Assembly: GCA_951828515.1 (NCBI GenBank)
Contig: OX639992.1
Coordinates: 3,078,217-3,142,216 of the forward strand
Origin: an uncultured Poribacteria bacterium
GTDB taxonomy: Bacteria; Poribacteria; WGA-4E; WGA-3G
Reading direction: 5' to 3'
DNA length: 64,000 nt
Positions 17,277 to 26,242 of this stretch are shown here, in pieces. How positions within the stretch are numbered: the stretch's first letter is position 1; every line of letters starts with the position of its first letter. Below the pieces are notes generated by a model, which was not told where the DNA came from, ran no database searches, and saw nothing but the letters and a program-made list of their open reading frames with translations. The translations under genes and the position numbers were made by a program.

Positions 17277-17837
17277 TTATGAATTTGCTTGTGATTCCCA
17301 AATCGGCTCTGGAGTCTGCGCACGGCAGTTTACCGCGCGAGCAAGAATGAATAGGAGGTCCGAAAGCCTGTTCAAACTTCGGAGTATCTCAGGATTAACC
17401 TCCGCTTCGCGTGCGAGACGAACGACACACCGTTCACTTCGACGGCACACCACGCGCGCGACATGTAAAATAGCACCAGCGGTGCATCCACCGGGCAGGA
17501 TAAAGTTCGTCAGCGGCGGAAGTTCCGCAGAAAGTGTATCTATTGCGCTCTCCATCTCTGTGGTGAAGTCTGCTGGTATGCGGAATTCAGAAGCTTTCGT
17601 ATGTGTCGCTGGCGTTGCCAAATCTGCACCGACATCAAAGAGGTGATTCTGTACCCGCGCCATGAGTTCGGAAAGATCGACATCCGCAACAAGCGTCTGT
17701 GCATAACCGATATAGGCGTTCAGCTCGTCAACAGTACCGATCGCCTCGATGCGCGGTTCATCTTTCCCTAACCTCGTTCCGCCATAAAGCGCAGTCTCTC
17801 CAGAATCGCCAAATTTAGTATAGATTTTCATATTCAT
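17277..17837 (-). CDS. PduO-type cob(I)alamin adenosyltransferase
   Basis: 186 residues, transfers adenosyl from ATP to cob(I)alamin to make adenosylcobalamin. N-terminal ATP-binding motif KIYTKFGDSGETALYGGTRLGKD, conserved GTVDELNAYIG, and the C-terminal 'ARVVCRRSERCVVRLA' and 'LNRLSDLLFILAR' helices are all present. Family-typical length. A second in-frame ATG lies 6 bases downstream. It implies B12-dependent enzymes in the organism. Divergent from the fuconate dehydratase gene with only 36 bp between starts. Confidence 0.95.
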   Translation of the reverse strand: MNMKIYTKFGDSGETALYGGTRLGKDEPRIEAIGTVDELNAYIGYAQTLVADVDLSELMARVQNHLFDVGADLATPATHTKASEFRIPADFTTEMESAIDTLSAELPPLTNFILPGGCTAGAILHVARVVCRRSERCVVRLAREAEVNPEILRSLNRLSDLLFILARAVNCRAQTPEPIWESQANS

Positions 17838-17873
17838 CTATTATATACTCTCTCGAAAAAGGAGTCAAGCAAC

Positions 17874-19208
17874 ATGGAGAGTTTAGGAAAAGTCGTAAAA
17901 GTTGACGTTGTCGATCTACGCGTCCCTACATCGGATACACTCCTCGGTTCCGATCCGTTTCATAAAAAACCGAATTATTCAGCAGTCCTAACGACACTGG
18001 AAACAAGCACAGGACACCACGGTATATCCGTGGCGTTCACCGCTGGAGCCGGAAATGACTGGATCGCTTATGGGGTTAAAGACCTTGTACAACTCGTCGT
18101 CGGGATGGAGATGGCGACTTTCATTGACGATCCCGGCGCGTTTCACAAACTCCTCGTCGACCATCACCAGTTGCGCTGGCTCGCTGATGGGGTCAGCCGA
18201 ATGGCGATCGGAAGTATTGTCAATGCAATGTGGGATGCTTGGGCAAAACTCGTTGATAAACCGCTCTGGAAACTCCTCGTCGATTTACCACCCGAGAAGA
18301 TCGTGCAGTGTATTGATTGGCGGTACCTGCGCGATGCCCTGACACTTGACGAAGCAGAGGCTATTCTTAACACACACTGGGACACTCGCGAAATCCGTGA
18401 GCAGAAACTCCGTCAACAGGGACCGAAAGCGTATTCCACCGCGGGCTGGCTCGGTTTGACGGATGGACAGATTATTGAGACAATCAATCAAGTAAAAGCC
18501 GCAGGACTCGACTGCTTCAAGATGAAGGTCGGACAGGATCTGGACTTTGACAAGAAACGACTCGCCTTCATTCGGGAAGCAATCGGTACAGAGGCACGTT
18601 TGATGCTTGATGCGAATCAGATATGGGGTGTTGATGAAGCGATTGCCTATATGGAAGCGTTAGCACAGTTTCAGCCGACATGGATTGAGGAACCGACAGC
18701 ACGCGACGATGTGCTCGGCTTCGTGAAAATTGCCCGCGCCTTAGAGAAACACGGTATTGGAGTCGCTACAGGGGAACAGGTACCGTCGCCAGTCATCTTC
18801 AAGCAGTTAATTACGAGTGGAGCGATCCAGTACTGCCAGATTGACGCGACGCGGCTCGGAGGTGTCAATGATGTACTCGGAGTCATCTTGATGGCGGCAA
18901 AATACGATATTCCGGTCTGCCCTCACGGTGGAGGTATCGGGTTGTGTAACATGATTCAACATTACGCCATTTGGGATCAAATTTGTGTCGCCGCGTATTC
19001 GGAAACACAGGTCGTTGAATACCTCAACTTCCTACAAGAGGACGTTTTCCTGCACCCAATTCAGGTGCGCAATGGGGCCTATGTTACGCCGACAGTCCCG
19101 GGTTGGGGACTTGAAATGTACCCAGAGTTCGTCGAGGAGCATACCTATCCGACAGGTTCAGTCTGGCAGGGGAGAGAGGCATCTGGCGGGATAACTTTTT
19201 TGGCGTAG
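17874..19208 (+). CDS. Enolase-superfamily sugar-acid dehydratase (L-fuconate dehydratase-like)
   Basis: 444 residues, close to L-fuconate dehydratase in length. Removes water from an aldonate to a 2-keto-3-deoxy acid. Visible: N-terminal cap 'VDVVDLRVPTSDTLLGSDP', catalytic KMK (K216/K218), Mg ligands D246, E272 region (WIEEPT) and the third ligand in ATGEQ, and the general acid/base His in CPHGGGIGLCNM. The cap and the CPHGGG form are typical of FucD/ENOSF1. SD AAAGGAG 8-9 bases upstream. Works logically with the aldolase at 19341-20096 and the aldo/keto reductase. Confidence 0.88.
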   Translation: MESLGKVVKVDVVDLRVPTSDTLLGSDPFHKKPNYSAVLTTLETSTGHHGISVAFTAGAGNDWIAYGVKDLVQLVVGMEMATFIDDPGAFHKLLVDHHQLRWLADGVSRMAIGSIVNAMWDAWAKLVDKPLWKLLVDLPPEKIVQCIDWRYLRDALTLDEAEAILNTHWDTREIREQKLRQQGPKAYSTAGWLGLTDGQIIETINQVKAAGLDCFKMKVGQDLDFDKKRLAFIREAIGTEARLMLDANQIWGVDEAIAYMEALAQFQPTWIEEPTARDDVLGFVKIARALEKHGIGVATGEQVPSPVIFKQLITSGAIQYCQIDATRLGGVNDVLGVILMAAKYDIPVCPHGGGIGLCNMIQHYAIWDQICVAAYSETQVVEYLNFLQEDVFLHPIQVRNGAYVTPTVPGWGLEMYPEFVEEHTYPTGSVWQGREASGGITFLA

Positions 19209-19291
19209 TTGTTTTGGATTCAATGAAAATGCGCGGTTAAATGAGGTTTCAGAATTTAATTCGGTAATATTATTCCTCGAGAAACACTGTA

Positions 19292-19313
19292 GGGGCAGGT
19301 CTTGTGCCTGCCC
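19292..19313. repeat. Hairpin repeat with TCTTGTG loop, copy 2
   Basis: Stem GGGCAGG / CCTGCCC around loop TCTTGTG, preceded by TGTAGG as in the 8722-8744 copy. Upstream sits 'TTCAGAATTTAATTCGGTAATAT', also present at 54252-54276. Confidence 0.72.
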
Positions 19314-19340
19314 ACCCATTACCTTGGTAGGTTGAGTCTG

Positions 19341-20096
19341 TTAGGATTTAGCGTCCTTTGCCCGTTCTTTAAACGCCGCTGCTCCGGATGTAATCCATCC
19401 ACCAACGCCTGTCATCAGAAACCGCACGCCTGCTTTGACATATTTCTCAACTGTGGCATCGAGTGTCAAGGTGCCGGCAACCCGTCCCGCGTCTTGGATA
19501 CGTGCAAGCGCGGAATCTATTGTGTTCTGGACATCTGGGTGGGTCAGATTCCCGATATGCCCCATAGAGGTCGCTAAGTCCGACGGTGCAACGAAAAATA
19601 CATCAATATGATCAACGGTGAGAATCTCGTCGAGATTGTTAACCGCGACGATGTCTTCAATCAAAACAATGGCGAGCGTTTGCGAGTTAGCGACATCAAA
19701 ATAGTCGTCCACACCGTAGCCTTGGCGGCTGGTATACATCCCACGGTGTCCAATCGGTGCGAACTTCACACCATCTACAACGTTTTGTGCCTCCGCTTTT
19801 GTGTTGACATGCGGGACACAAATGCCCATTGAACCGCAATCCAATGTGCGGTAGATAAGTGCCTGATCGTTGCGGTTGACCCGTGTGATAGAGGTCATAC
19901 CCCAGAGGTCGCATGCCCGCGTGAGATCGCCGATTCGCGACGCATCGACAGCACCGTGTTCACCTTCCAACCATACGCCATCGTATCCGTTCGGACCGAA
20001 GAGGTCTATATCATCGGCATTTGTCAATCCTGAGATGACGAACGCGAGATCGCCAGCTGCTAACTTCTCTTTAACCCGATTTGGTCGTATTTCCAT
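19341..20096 (-). CDS. HpcH/HpaI-family class II aldolase (2-keto-3-deoxy sugar-acid aldolase-like)
   Basis: 251 residues. Retro-aldol cleavage of a 2-keto-3-deoxy acid to pyruvate plus an aldehyde. Visible: 'GYDGVWLEGEHGAVD' (metal/His region), 'TRVNRNDQALIYRTLDCGSMGICVPHVNT' with the phosphate/pyruvate-binding Arg, and the metal-ligand region 'VLIEDIVAVNNLDEI' then 'DVFFVAPSDLATSMG'. Convergent with the fuconate dehydratase, whose product would be its substrate. Confidence 0.88.
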   Translation of the reverse strand: MEIRPNRVKEKLAAGDLAFVISGLTNADDIDLFGPNGYDGVWLEGEHGAVDASRIGDLTRACDLWGMTSITRVNRNDQALIYRTLDCGSMGICVPHVNTKAEAQNVVDGVKFAPIGHRGMYTSRQGYGVDDYFDVANSQTLAIVLIEDIVAVNNLDEILTVDHIDVFFVAPSDLATSMGHIGNLTHPDVQNTIDSALARIQDAGRVAGTLTLDATVEKYVKAGVRFLMTGVGGWITSGAAAFKERAKDAKS

Positions 20097-20321
20097 AGAT
20101 TTCTCCCATACGGTAGGCGAAGTTTCCTAACCTCACCGATTTATACTGTATTACTAAATTGTATATTCTGCTGTAGAAATAAAGAGTATCAGGAATCCTG
20201 AAAGTTGTCCACAAAAAAGTGAAGTGCGCACTTGAGAGGCGCGCACTTCGTGTTCCGGGTTATAGTAGGACTCTCATTGAATAAATCGTCCACTACCAAC
20301 CGGAATATCAATCCCTGCTAC
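20097..20321. other. Short intergenic region with terminator
   Basis: No gene seen. Near 20115 there is a degenerate half of the GGTTTCCTAACC hairpin family. The terminator for the next minus-strand gene is at 20213-20249. Confidence 0.5.
20213..20249 (-). terminator. Rho-independent terminator
   Basis: Stem GAAGTGCGC / GCGCACTTC with an 11-base loop. On the minus strand it is followed by AC then six T. Serves the 20322-20756 gene. Confidence 0.82.
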
Positions 20322-20756
20322 CTATTCACTGGCACTGGAGCGTATCAGGTGGACACCCATCGCACCGTTCAACAACGGAAGTGTGGCATCAAAGATAATC
20401 CATATCAACGATCGGGTATTGTGACCAACAGCAGTAAAACCCGACCCAATGTCGCTGATGCCGAACCAGTTCCAGAAGAAGATTATAGCGGCGAATATGA
20501 ACCCATAGAACATCGTGTTCCCCGCTATGAACTCTTGAACGCTCGAATCCGCACCGGCACGGCTCATGCGAATGTAGCCGAATATCACCCCCAGTATTAT
20601 TGAAATAGCAGAGAGTGGGTTAATATAATCCCAAGCGGAGCTATAGGGACTATCATCGGTGGAAGTGTGGTAAATCGGTTCAAATACCGTCTGGATGGCG
20701 ACTATCGCCGCAATGACGATAAGCACAACGCCTATAATTCGTTTGAGGGCTGCCAT
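20322..20756 (-). CDS. Small four-helix membrane protein, unknown function
   Basis: 144 residues with four hydrophobic segments at about 7-22, 48-64, 83-99 and 118-134. No domain recognised. The start has a GGAGGAAATT SD 6-7 bases upstream and the gene ends with a clear terminator, so it is a real single-gene transcript. Nothing in the neighbourhood suggests a role. Confidence 0.75.
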   Translation of the reverse strand: MAALKRIIGVVLIVIAAIVAIQTVFEPIYHTSTDDSPYSSAWDYINPLSAISIILGVIFGYIRMSRAGADSSVQEFIAGNTMFYGFIFAAIIFFWNWFGISDIGSGFTAVGHNTRSLIWIIFDATLPLLNGAMGVHLIRSSASE

Positions 20757-20901
20757 GAGAATTTCCTCCTCTTTCCCCTTACTGGGTATAGTAGTTAAAT
20801 CCTATCCCAAGAAACGAAATTGGGTATAGCATTGTTAATCAGTAGGTTCGAGATCCTTATCCTTTTCGGTAACGCAACGAAAGGTTACCGTCATTTCTCG
20901 A

Positions 20902-21279
20902 CTAAATTAAAGAAAGAAACGACTCAATATCGATCAACAATTCTTGCTTCGATACTGAGTCGCTTTTTTTCAATTGTAACGCCGACTTCAACCGTTTGAG
21001 GCTTACCATCTTCCGCTGGGAGGGCACCTCATCCGCTTGTAGTGGGTGAAAATGGACACTTCCTACAACATGCTTCCCGAAACCGTTGCGCTCATCCGTG
21101 TGCCCCGCATGTTCCGTTCCCTTGTAACAATCTGGCTTTTGGCATCCCAACACGAACCGGTAATCAACGCCGTTGTTGATTGCCGGTCGACGATAGGTGC
21201 CGATGCTTTTCAATGCGTTATGACTCGGGCACAAAGAATCTTGCGGTGTGAAGTGAACACGGTCTCGGATATTCATCAT
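20902..21279 (-). CDS. Hypothetical 125-residue Cys/His-containing protein
   Basis: Unrecognised. The start at 21279 (MMNIRDRVHF) is chosen because GGAGG lies 6-8 bases upstream; an ATG at 21291 would overlap that SD. The N-terminal part has CPSH (17-20) and C-x4-C (about 46-51), possibly a small zinc site. The C-terminus is Lys-rich and helical. The last codons form one arm of the hairpin at 20920-20962. Composition is unusual (many His, Cys, Asn), so this could be a decayed or atypical gene. The overlapping plus-strand frame has no SD. Confidence 0.5.
   Translation of the reverse strand: MMNIRDRVHFTPQDSLCPSHNALKSIGTYRRPAINNGVDYRFVLGCQKPDCYKGTEHAGHTDERNGFGKHVVGSVHFHPLQADEVPSQRKMVSLKRLKSALQLKKSDSVSKQELLIDIESFLSLI
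20920..20970. terminator. Hairpin terminator overlapping the 3' end of the 125-residue gene
   Basis: 14-bp stem with one mismatch (CGACTCAATATCGA / TCGATACTGAGTCG) and a 15-base loop. It is followed by T7 on the plus strand and by TTTCTTTC on the minus strand, so it may work both ways. Confidence 0.6.
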
Positions 21280-21391
21280 TGGGACCTCCATGATAAGGTG
21301 TTATCCCAAAAAGAAAATTACCACGTGTTACAGAAAAATTCACCAGATTTGCCCATATTATACATTTTTCAACATTTAATGTCAATTTTTT

Positions 21392-22330
21392 TTACAGAAT
21401 GGAAATAAACGTCTCAATCTCCGCAGCATACCTCTCAAAATCGCGATCAGCAAGAGACTTTAAGTTATCCAACTGCGTAAGAGTATCCAACTCCCAGAAA
21501 TCAATTTCTGGATTGATTCGCAGGTAATTCTCCTTCAACAACAATTTGGTGGTCCTCGCGGATGCCTGAGATTGCAGCGTCATCACATAGGATGTCAACT
21601 TCGCACCACCCCATCCAGTGATAAATCCCCATCCGCGTCTGTTGCGATACATATTTACCGAATGCCCTGTGCCAACGGACAGCATCCGAATCTCTTGTGC
21701 CTCTTTCCCAAATACCGAGAGTGCTTCCGTGAAGGCGACTGTGGATGGATTGTTTGCCCAGAGTCCGCCATCTGCTAACAGGAAATTGTCAACGGACTTT
21801 GGAGCAAAAAATGTAGGCGCGGCACAGGAGGCGAGGATCGCATCTCTCAGGTTCACATCTTTACCTGTAGGCGCGGGCTCCGAATCGCCACATCCATAAT
21901 CGGATCTAAAGATGTAGACTTCACTTTTGGCGATCTCCGAACTTGTTACCATTAAAGGGGTTGCTATTTCGCTGAGAGGTGTCGCAGGCAGATGCTTGGC
22001 GATAACCTGTGCGAGTTTCTGGTTCGGATATTTACTGAGGAACAACGGGATGCGGTACCACCTTCTTCGGAAGATATAAGGGGTCTCCGTCTCAAAAAGT
22101 TCGACAATATCTGTCATTGGGATGTCGGAGACAGCGGCACCCGCGATGATTGCTCCTGTGCTTGTTCCAACAATGAGATCGAAACAGGTTCTGATATGTG
22201 TCCCAAAAGCCTGTTCAATCTTGGCAAGGAGTTGGGCGGTGTATATACCACGAGTGCCACCGCCCTCTAACGCGAGGATGTAAAAGGTATCAGCGTTTTT
22301 CATTGAGTGTTCTCTTTGAGGAACGGACAA
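21392..22330 (-). CDS. Patatin-like phospholipase
   Basis: 312 residues (303 if started at the ATG at 22303). Ser-Asp dyad lipid acyl hydrolase. Oxyanion motif LEGGGTRGIY near the start, nucleophile GTSTG, and the catalytic Asp in ADGGLWANNP are all present. The GTSTG variant and size resemble CapV-type patatins that act as effectors, but no nucleotide cyclase gene is nearby. The upstream DUF4268 gene ends only 31 bp away on the same strand, so they may be cotranscribed. Confidence 0.9.
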   Translation of the reverse strand: MSVPQREHSMKNADTFYILALEGGGTRGIYTAQLLAKIEQAFGTHIRTCFDLIVGTSTGAIIAGAAVSDIPMTDIVELFETETPYIFRRRWYRIPLFLSKYPNQKLAQVIAKHLPATPLSEIATPLMVTSSEIAKSEVYIFRSDYGCGDSEPAPTGKDVNLRDAILASCAAPTFFAPKSVDNFLLADGGLWANNPSTVAFTEALSVFGKEAQEIRMLSVGTGHSVNMYRNRRGWGFITGWGGAKLTSYVMTLQSQASARTTKLLLKENYLRINPEIDFWELDTLTQLDNLKSLADRDFERYAAEIETFISIL

Positions 22331-22361
22331 TAAATTGACCTACTACAAACCGCACTCATGT

Positions 22362-23335
22362 TTATACCTCATCTTCGTCTTCCGGGAATTCCCGGTTTGT
22401 GGCATTGAGTGCTTTAATGCGCGGTCCGAAGACCTTGTCAAATAGTTCCAGTTTTGATGCAAGCCACTCATGCTGATTGGGCCAATCGGTTTCGTCTGTT
22501 GGATCGGTATCCGTCTTCCGTAAGAAAATCCAGTTATATTCCAGTCCAGGATGTGCGTCCCATTCAAGGGGTTCACCAAATTCTCGCTCAATTTCTTCTT
22601 GTTGTTCCTTTAGCAAGTAGAAGGATGCCATAGCGTTTTCCCCTCCTATGTAGAGTTTAAAACCAATCTCCCTCTTTTCGTCAGCCAGATAGGCATCCAT
22701 GTCGAAATTTAGGGAATTCCACGGACTTAGGTACGGATATTTAAGGGGATTACCTATCTGAATCATGTAATCGCTCCATTCTGTCCAAAACCTCTTCAAC
22801 TGTAGTTGAAGGTCAGGGGTATCCTTGGATGCTGCTCTTTGCGTGTTCCGACTTATTGTGTGTCTCCAATCCTTCGGCTTGGAGACGATCTCAAATTGGG
22901 GCGCAGGAACTGAGTGTCCAATCTGCCATACCCTAACCTCTATCCCGAAGTACCGAAACTTTTCATTTGTAATCTCATTGAAGTGATCAAGCGCACTGCG
23001 GTGTTCTGCTCTGAATTCCTTCGCAATCCAGATAACGGTGTGGATATCTCGACTTGATGAATACACCATAACTTGCCCGAAATGCTTATGATCAGTCCGT
23101 TCCAACTGGTTCTCAATCAGGACCCGCGAGCCATCCACTGCGTTTCTGCACAAAATATCGGCTCGAAAGTTCCCAACATTTAACTCTTGACCCTCAAGTT
23201 CAAGAGTCATATCCAGTGTCTCTTCAGGGAGGGAAAGATTTTTTTCTTTGCCAGCCAGGGTGTGAAATCTGTAGCTTCGTTGGGCCAAATCTCACGGAGT
23301 TCAACAGGTTTAAGACGGGAAAGTGCTTTAGACAT
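22362..23335 (-). pseudogene. DUF4268-type nuclease-like gene with a one-base frameshift at an A7 run
   Basis: The main frame (22362-23288) encodes a DUF4268-like protein: FRADILCR, 'GSRVLIENQLERTDHKHFGQVMVY' with the E-x-Q core of a PD-(D/E)XK-like site, and 'VIWIAKEFRAEHR'. Its apparent N-terminus is out of phase. The true start is the ATG at 23335, preceded by AAGGAG, encoding [20 protein letters not shown] and on to TPWLA before the frame shifts. The junction is a run of seven A (plus-strand T7, 23239-23245) within GCAAAGAAAAAAATC. A -1 slip there restores one continuous protein of about 324 residues. It may be a real mutation, programmed slippage or a sequencing error. Confidence 0.78.
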
Positions 23336-23423
23336 TAAAATACTGTCTCCTTCTTATTTCTTTCTATTAGGCTTGTAATCAACCTACCACACTTCTCTAC
23401 CAAAATCAACTGAATTTTGACAC

Positions 23424-23453
23424 TTGACACAAACCTACAATTTCTGCTAAAAT
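23424..23453 (+). promoter_or_regulatory. Sigma70-type promoter for superoxide dismutase gene
   Basis: TTGACA, 18-bp spacer, TAAAAT. The -10 overlaps an in-frame ATG at 23452, which supports the later ATG at 23485 as the true start. Confidence 0.78.
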
Positions 23454-23484
23454 GCTATTCAAAACAGCAGGACAAGGAGCAATC

Positions 23485-24201
23485 ATGAATCGTAGAAATT
23501 TTTTAATTCACGGAAGTACCGCGTTAGCAGGACTGTTTATCGCGAGTAGCCCGCTGCGTGTATATGCTGCTCAGCATGACCACCAGGGCAGTCAGAAATT
23601 ACCATCATTGCCCTACGCGTACGATGCGCTTGAACCGCACATTGATAAACGCACAATGGAAATCCATCACGGAAAACACCACCAAGGCTACGTCAATAAA
23701 CTCAACGCGGCAATCGCACGCAGTCATGACTTACAGCACATGACCCTTGAGGACATGCTCCGAAATATTGAAAAGGTGCCAAAGCATCTCCGCCAAACCG
23801 TTATCAACAGCGGGGGTGGACACGCCAACCATACACTTTTCTGGAACATTATGACACCGAACAGCAGCGAACCGACAGGCAAAGTTGCCGAAGCCATTCA
23901 ATCCACCTTTAGTTCATTCGATGCTGGCAGCGAAATGTTCGATAAAATAGCGAAAACGCACTTCGGATCAGGGTGGGTATGGCTCGTCGTTGATGAAAAC
24001 AAGAAGTTGCAAATCTATGCAACATCGAATCAGGATAGCCCTTTGATGAAGGGACACACCCCTATCCTCGGTCTTGATGTCTGGGAACACGCTTATTATC
24101 TCAAATATCAGAATCGACGCGCCGATTACATTGACGCGTGGGGCAAAGTCATCAATTGGGAACAGGTCAACACCAACTACCTTGCGGCAATGAAGGCTTA
24201 A
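23485..24201 (+). CDS. Exported Mn/Fe superoxide dismutase with Tat signal
   Basis: 238 residues from the ATG at 23485, preceded by ACAAGGAGC. MNRRNFLIHGSTALAG is a twin-arginine signal, giving an exported enzyme that dismutates superoxide to H2O2 and O2. Metal ligands lie in MEIHHGKHHQGY, GGGHANHTLFW and GLDVWEHAYYL. 'GGGHANH' and 'ATSNQDSP' favour the Mn-type active site. Typical length after signal removal. Likely cotranscribed with the following molybdoenzyme, 43 bp downstream, also Tat-exported. Confidence 0.93.
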   Translation: MNRRNFLIHGSTALAGLFIASSPLRVYAAQHDHQGSQKLPSLPYAYDALEPHIDKRTMEIHHGKHHQGYVNKLNAAIARSHDLQHMTLEDMLRNIEKVPKHLRQTVINSGGGHANHTLFWNIMTPNSSEPTGKVAEAIQSTFSSFDAGSEMFDKIAKTHFGSGWVWLVVDENKKLQIYATSNQDSPLMKGHTPILGLDVWEHAYYLKYQNRRADYIDAWGKVINWEQVNTNYLAAMKA

Positions 24202-24244
24202 ACTTGGCTGCAAGTCGCGCTGAATGAGAAGAATAGGAGGCACC

Positions 24245-25381
24245 ATGGAGCGTAGAGATTTTTTGCGGCAGAGCGGTTTAACGCTTACCGGGTTGTTGCT
24301 CAGCCCGTGGGTGGTCTATGCCTTCCCAAGTCGTGAGGGTGAAGTGCTTATTCCATTCACAGATCAACCGCCGGAACCGCCTTCAAAGCGAGGTTTGCTG
24401 GATTGGGACAAACTCGATTCCTTTATCACGCCGAACGATGAATTCTTCAACGTTTCGCATTACGGCAAGCCGGAAGTAGACCTCGCGACGTGGAAACTGG
24501 AAGTCAGTGGTTTGGTTGAGAACCCGTTGATGCTCACGATTGAGGACATCAAGGCGCGTCCCCAACAAGAGGTGACCTTTACGCTGGAATGTTCTGGTAA
24601 CCATGGATTTCCAACGTTCGCGGGTGGAATAGGCAACGCAAAATGGGCGGGGACACCCCTCGCACCGATCCTCAAAAAGGCTGGCATTAAGGAAAACGGT
24701 ATTGAGGTTATCTTCTTCGGACACGATGTCGGAGAGGAGGAACGACGCGACATAAAAATGCGTCAAAATTTTGCCCGAAGCATGTCCGTTGAAGACGCAC
24801 TACAAGACACCAACCTCCTCTGTTATGAAATGAACGGTGAGCCATTACCTCATCCGAACGGTGCCCCGCTCCGCTTGATCGCTCCCGGTTGGTACGGCAT
24901 CGCATGCGTTAAATGGCTCAAACGTATTGAGGTGCGCGACACCCGATTTATGGGGAGATTCATGGGACGCGATTATGTCACCATACGCGAAGAGAAACGT
25001 CCCGACGGTGAATCGGTCTGGATGGAGACATCGGTTGGTAGAACAAAGTTGAAATCGTTAGCGGCGAAGGTAACCCGTATTGGCGATAAATACCGTATCT
25101 ACGGAGCCGCATGGGGTGCCCCCATCCAAACGGTTGAAGTGAGTATTGACGGCGGTGCATGGCAAAAGGCGACGATAGATCCAGAAGAGGACGCGGAGTT
25201 CGCTTGGAAAATCTGGCATCTCGACTGGAACAGCCCCTCAAAAGGCGAGCACACCGTCGTTTCAAGAGCCATTGATACGATGGGGAACGTTCAACCCGCA
25301 GGTGATTCCGACTACATCACTGGAAAACACACCTACTGGGAAAGCAACGGTCAAGTCGTCCGCCAAGTCAATGTCGAATAG
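24245..25381 (+). CDS. Sulfite-oxidase-family molybdopterin oxidoreductase with Tat signal
   Basis: 378 residues from the ATG at 24245, which has TAGGAGGC 5 bases upstream. MERRDFLRQSG opens a Tat signal (1-30). The Mo-pterin domain shows the Mo-ligating Cys in FTLECSGNHG and 'HPNGAPLRLIAPGWYGIACVKWL', and the C-terminal Ig-like dimerisation domain has 'AWGAPIQTVEVSIDGGAW'. No haem domain. Oxidises sulfite or a related S- or N-oxide in the periplasm. Partner to the SOD gene; physiological substrate not shown. Confidence 0.92.
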   Translation: MERRDFLRQSGLTLTGLLLSPWVVYAFPSREGEVLIPFTDQPPEPPSKRGLLDWDKLDSFITPNDEFFNVSHYGKPEVDLATWKLEVSGLVENPLMLTIEDIKARPQQEVTFTLECSGNHGFPTFAGGIGNAKWAGTPLAPILKKAGIKENGIEVIFFGHDVGEEERRDIKMRQNFARSMSVEDALQDTNLLCYEMNGEPLPHPNGAPLRLIAPGWYGIACVKWLKRIEVRDTRFMGRFMGRDYVTIREEKRPDGESVWMETSVGRTKLKSLAAKVTRIGDKYRIYGAAWGAPIQTVEVSIDGGAWQKATIDPEEDAEFAWKIWHLDWNSPSKGEHTVVSRAIDTMGNVQPAGDSDYITGKHTYWESNGQVVRQVNVE

Positions 25382-25462
25382 AAGCCTCTTAGGGACATTC
25401 AACTCTTCTTTCTGTAGGAGGGAATTCCGATTCCCGACACTTCACTTAATAGCTAAAAAAAT

Positions 25463-26242
25463 ATGAATATAACCGATGCACAAAAACAGCAATTCCAAGA
25501 GGAAGGCTATTTCATTTTAGAGAATGTTATCCCAGAACCGCTGCTGGAGTTGCTCCGCGGTGAATGCGGAACCTTTATCGGTCAGATGGACGCCGAGATG
25601 GACCGGCAGGACACAGATGTACTCGGTCTGAATCATCGTGACAAACGATATTTCGTCTCAAACTGCTTCAGGAAACAGCCGAAACTCCGTGAATTCCTAT
25701 TCAGCGATCTGATGGCAGAGGTCTGTCGTGCCACCTTAGGTGATACGGCGTATCTCTTCTGGGAACAGTATGTGGTCAAAGGTGCAGAAGCGGGAATGAA
25801 GTTCAGCTGGCACCAGGATTCAGGCTACGTCGGTTATCCCGACCACAAGCCGTATCTCACCTGTTGGTGTGCCCTTGATGATATGTCCGAAGAGAATGGG
25901 ACGGTCTATGTAATGCCGTTTTCGCGTATCGGTATCCGCTCGTGGGTGAAGCATATCCGCGAAGAGGACAGCAACGATATGGTGGGCTATTTCGGACCGG
26001 AGAAAGGTGTGCCTGCTGTCGTGCCTGCGGGGAGCATTGTGGCGTTCACGAGCGTCAATTTCCACTGCAGCGGGACAAACTACACGAACAACCTGCGCCG
26101 TGCCTATCTTGCTCAGTATTCTGCAGAACCGCTCCTTTCGCACGATGGAAGCCGGTTATGGGGCAACGCCGAACCGTTGCTACGCGATGGAAAATCTGCT
26201 GTCGGAGACCCACCCCCCGATATTACCTCGCGGTTTGATTAA
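25463..26242 (+). CDS. Phytanoyl-CoA dioxygenase (PhyH) family oxygenase
   Basis: 259 residues. Fe(II) ligands in SWHQDSGY (H-x-D) and the distal His in NFHCSGTNYTNNLRRAYL, with the 2-oxoglutarate Arg in the same stretch. 'GYFILENVIPEPLLELLRGE' is the usual PhyH opening. No Shine-Dalgarno precedes the ATG; the leader is A-rich. The 81-bp gap after the molybdoenzyme suggests possible readthrough. Substrate unknown. Confidence 0.88.
   Translation: MNITDAQKQQFQEEGYFILENVIPEPLLELLRGECGTFIGQMDAEMDRQDTDVLGLNHRDKRYFVSNCFRKQPKLREFLFSDLMAEVCRATLGDTAYLFWEQYVVKGAEAGMKFSWHQDSGYVGYPDHKPYLTCWCALDDMSEENGTVYVMPFSRIGIRSWVKHIREEDSNDMVGYFGPEKGVPAVVPAGSIVAFTSVNFHCSGTNYTNNLRRAYLAQYSAEPLLSHDGSRLWGNAEPLLRDGKSAVGDPPPDITSRFD

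Noticed and set aside
20840..20860. tRNA T-loop-like 'ggttcgagatcc'
   Set aside because: No acceptor, D or anticodon arm can be folded around it.
21046..21408. 120-codon plus-strand frame
   Set aside because: No SD; the opposite-strand 125-residue frame has GGAGG and is preferred, though both are weak.
22362..23288. DUF4268 frame taken as complete from its own ATG at 23288
   Set aside because: Its first 14 residues are out of phase with the conserved N-terminus, which is found in the other frame behind a good SD.
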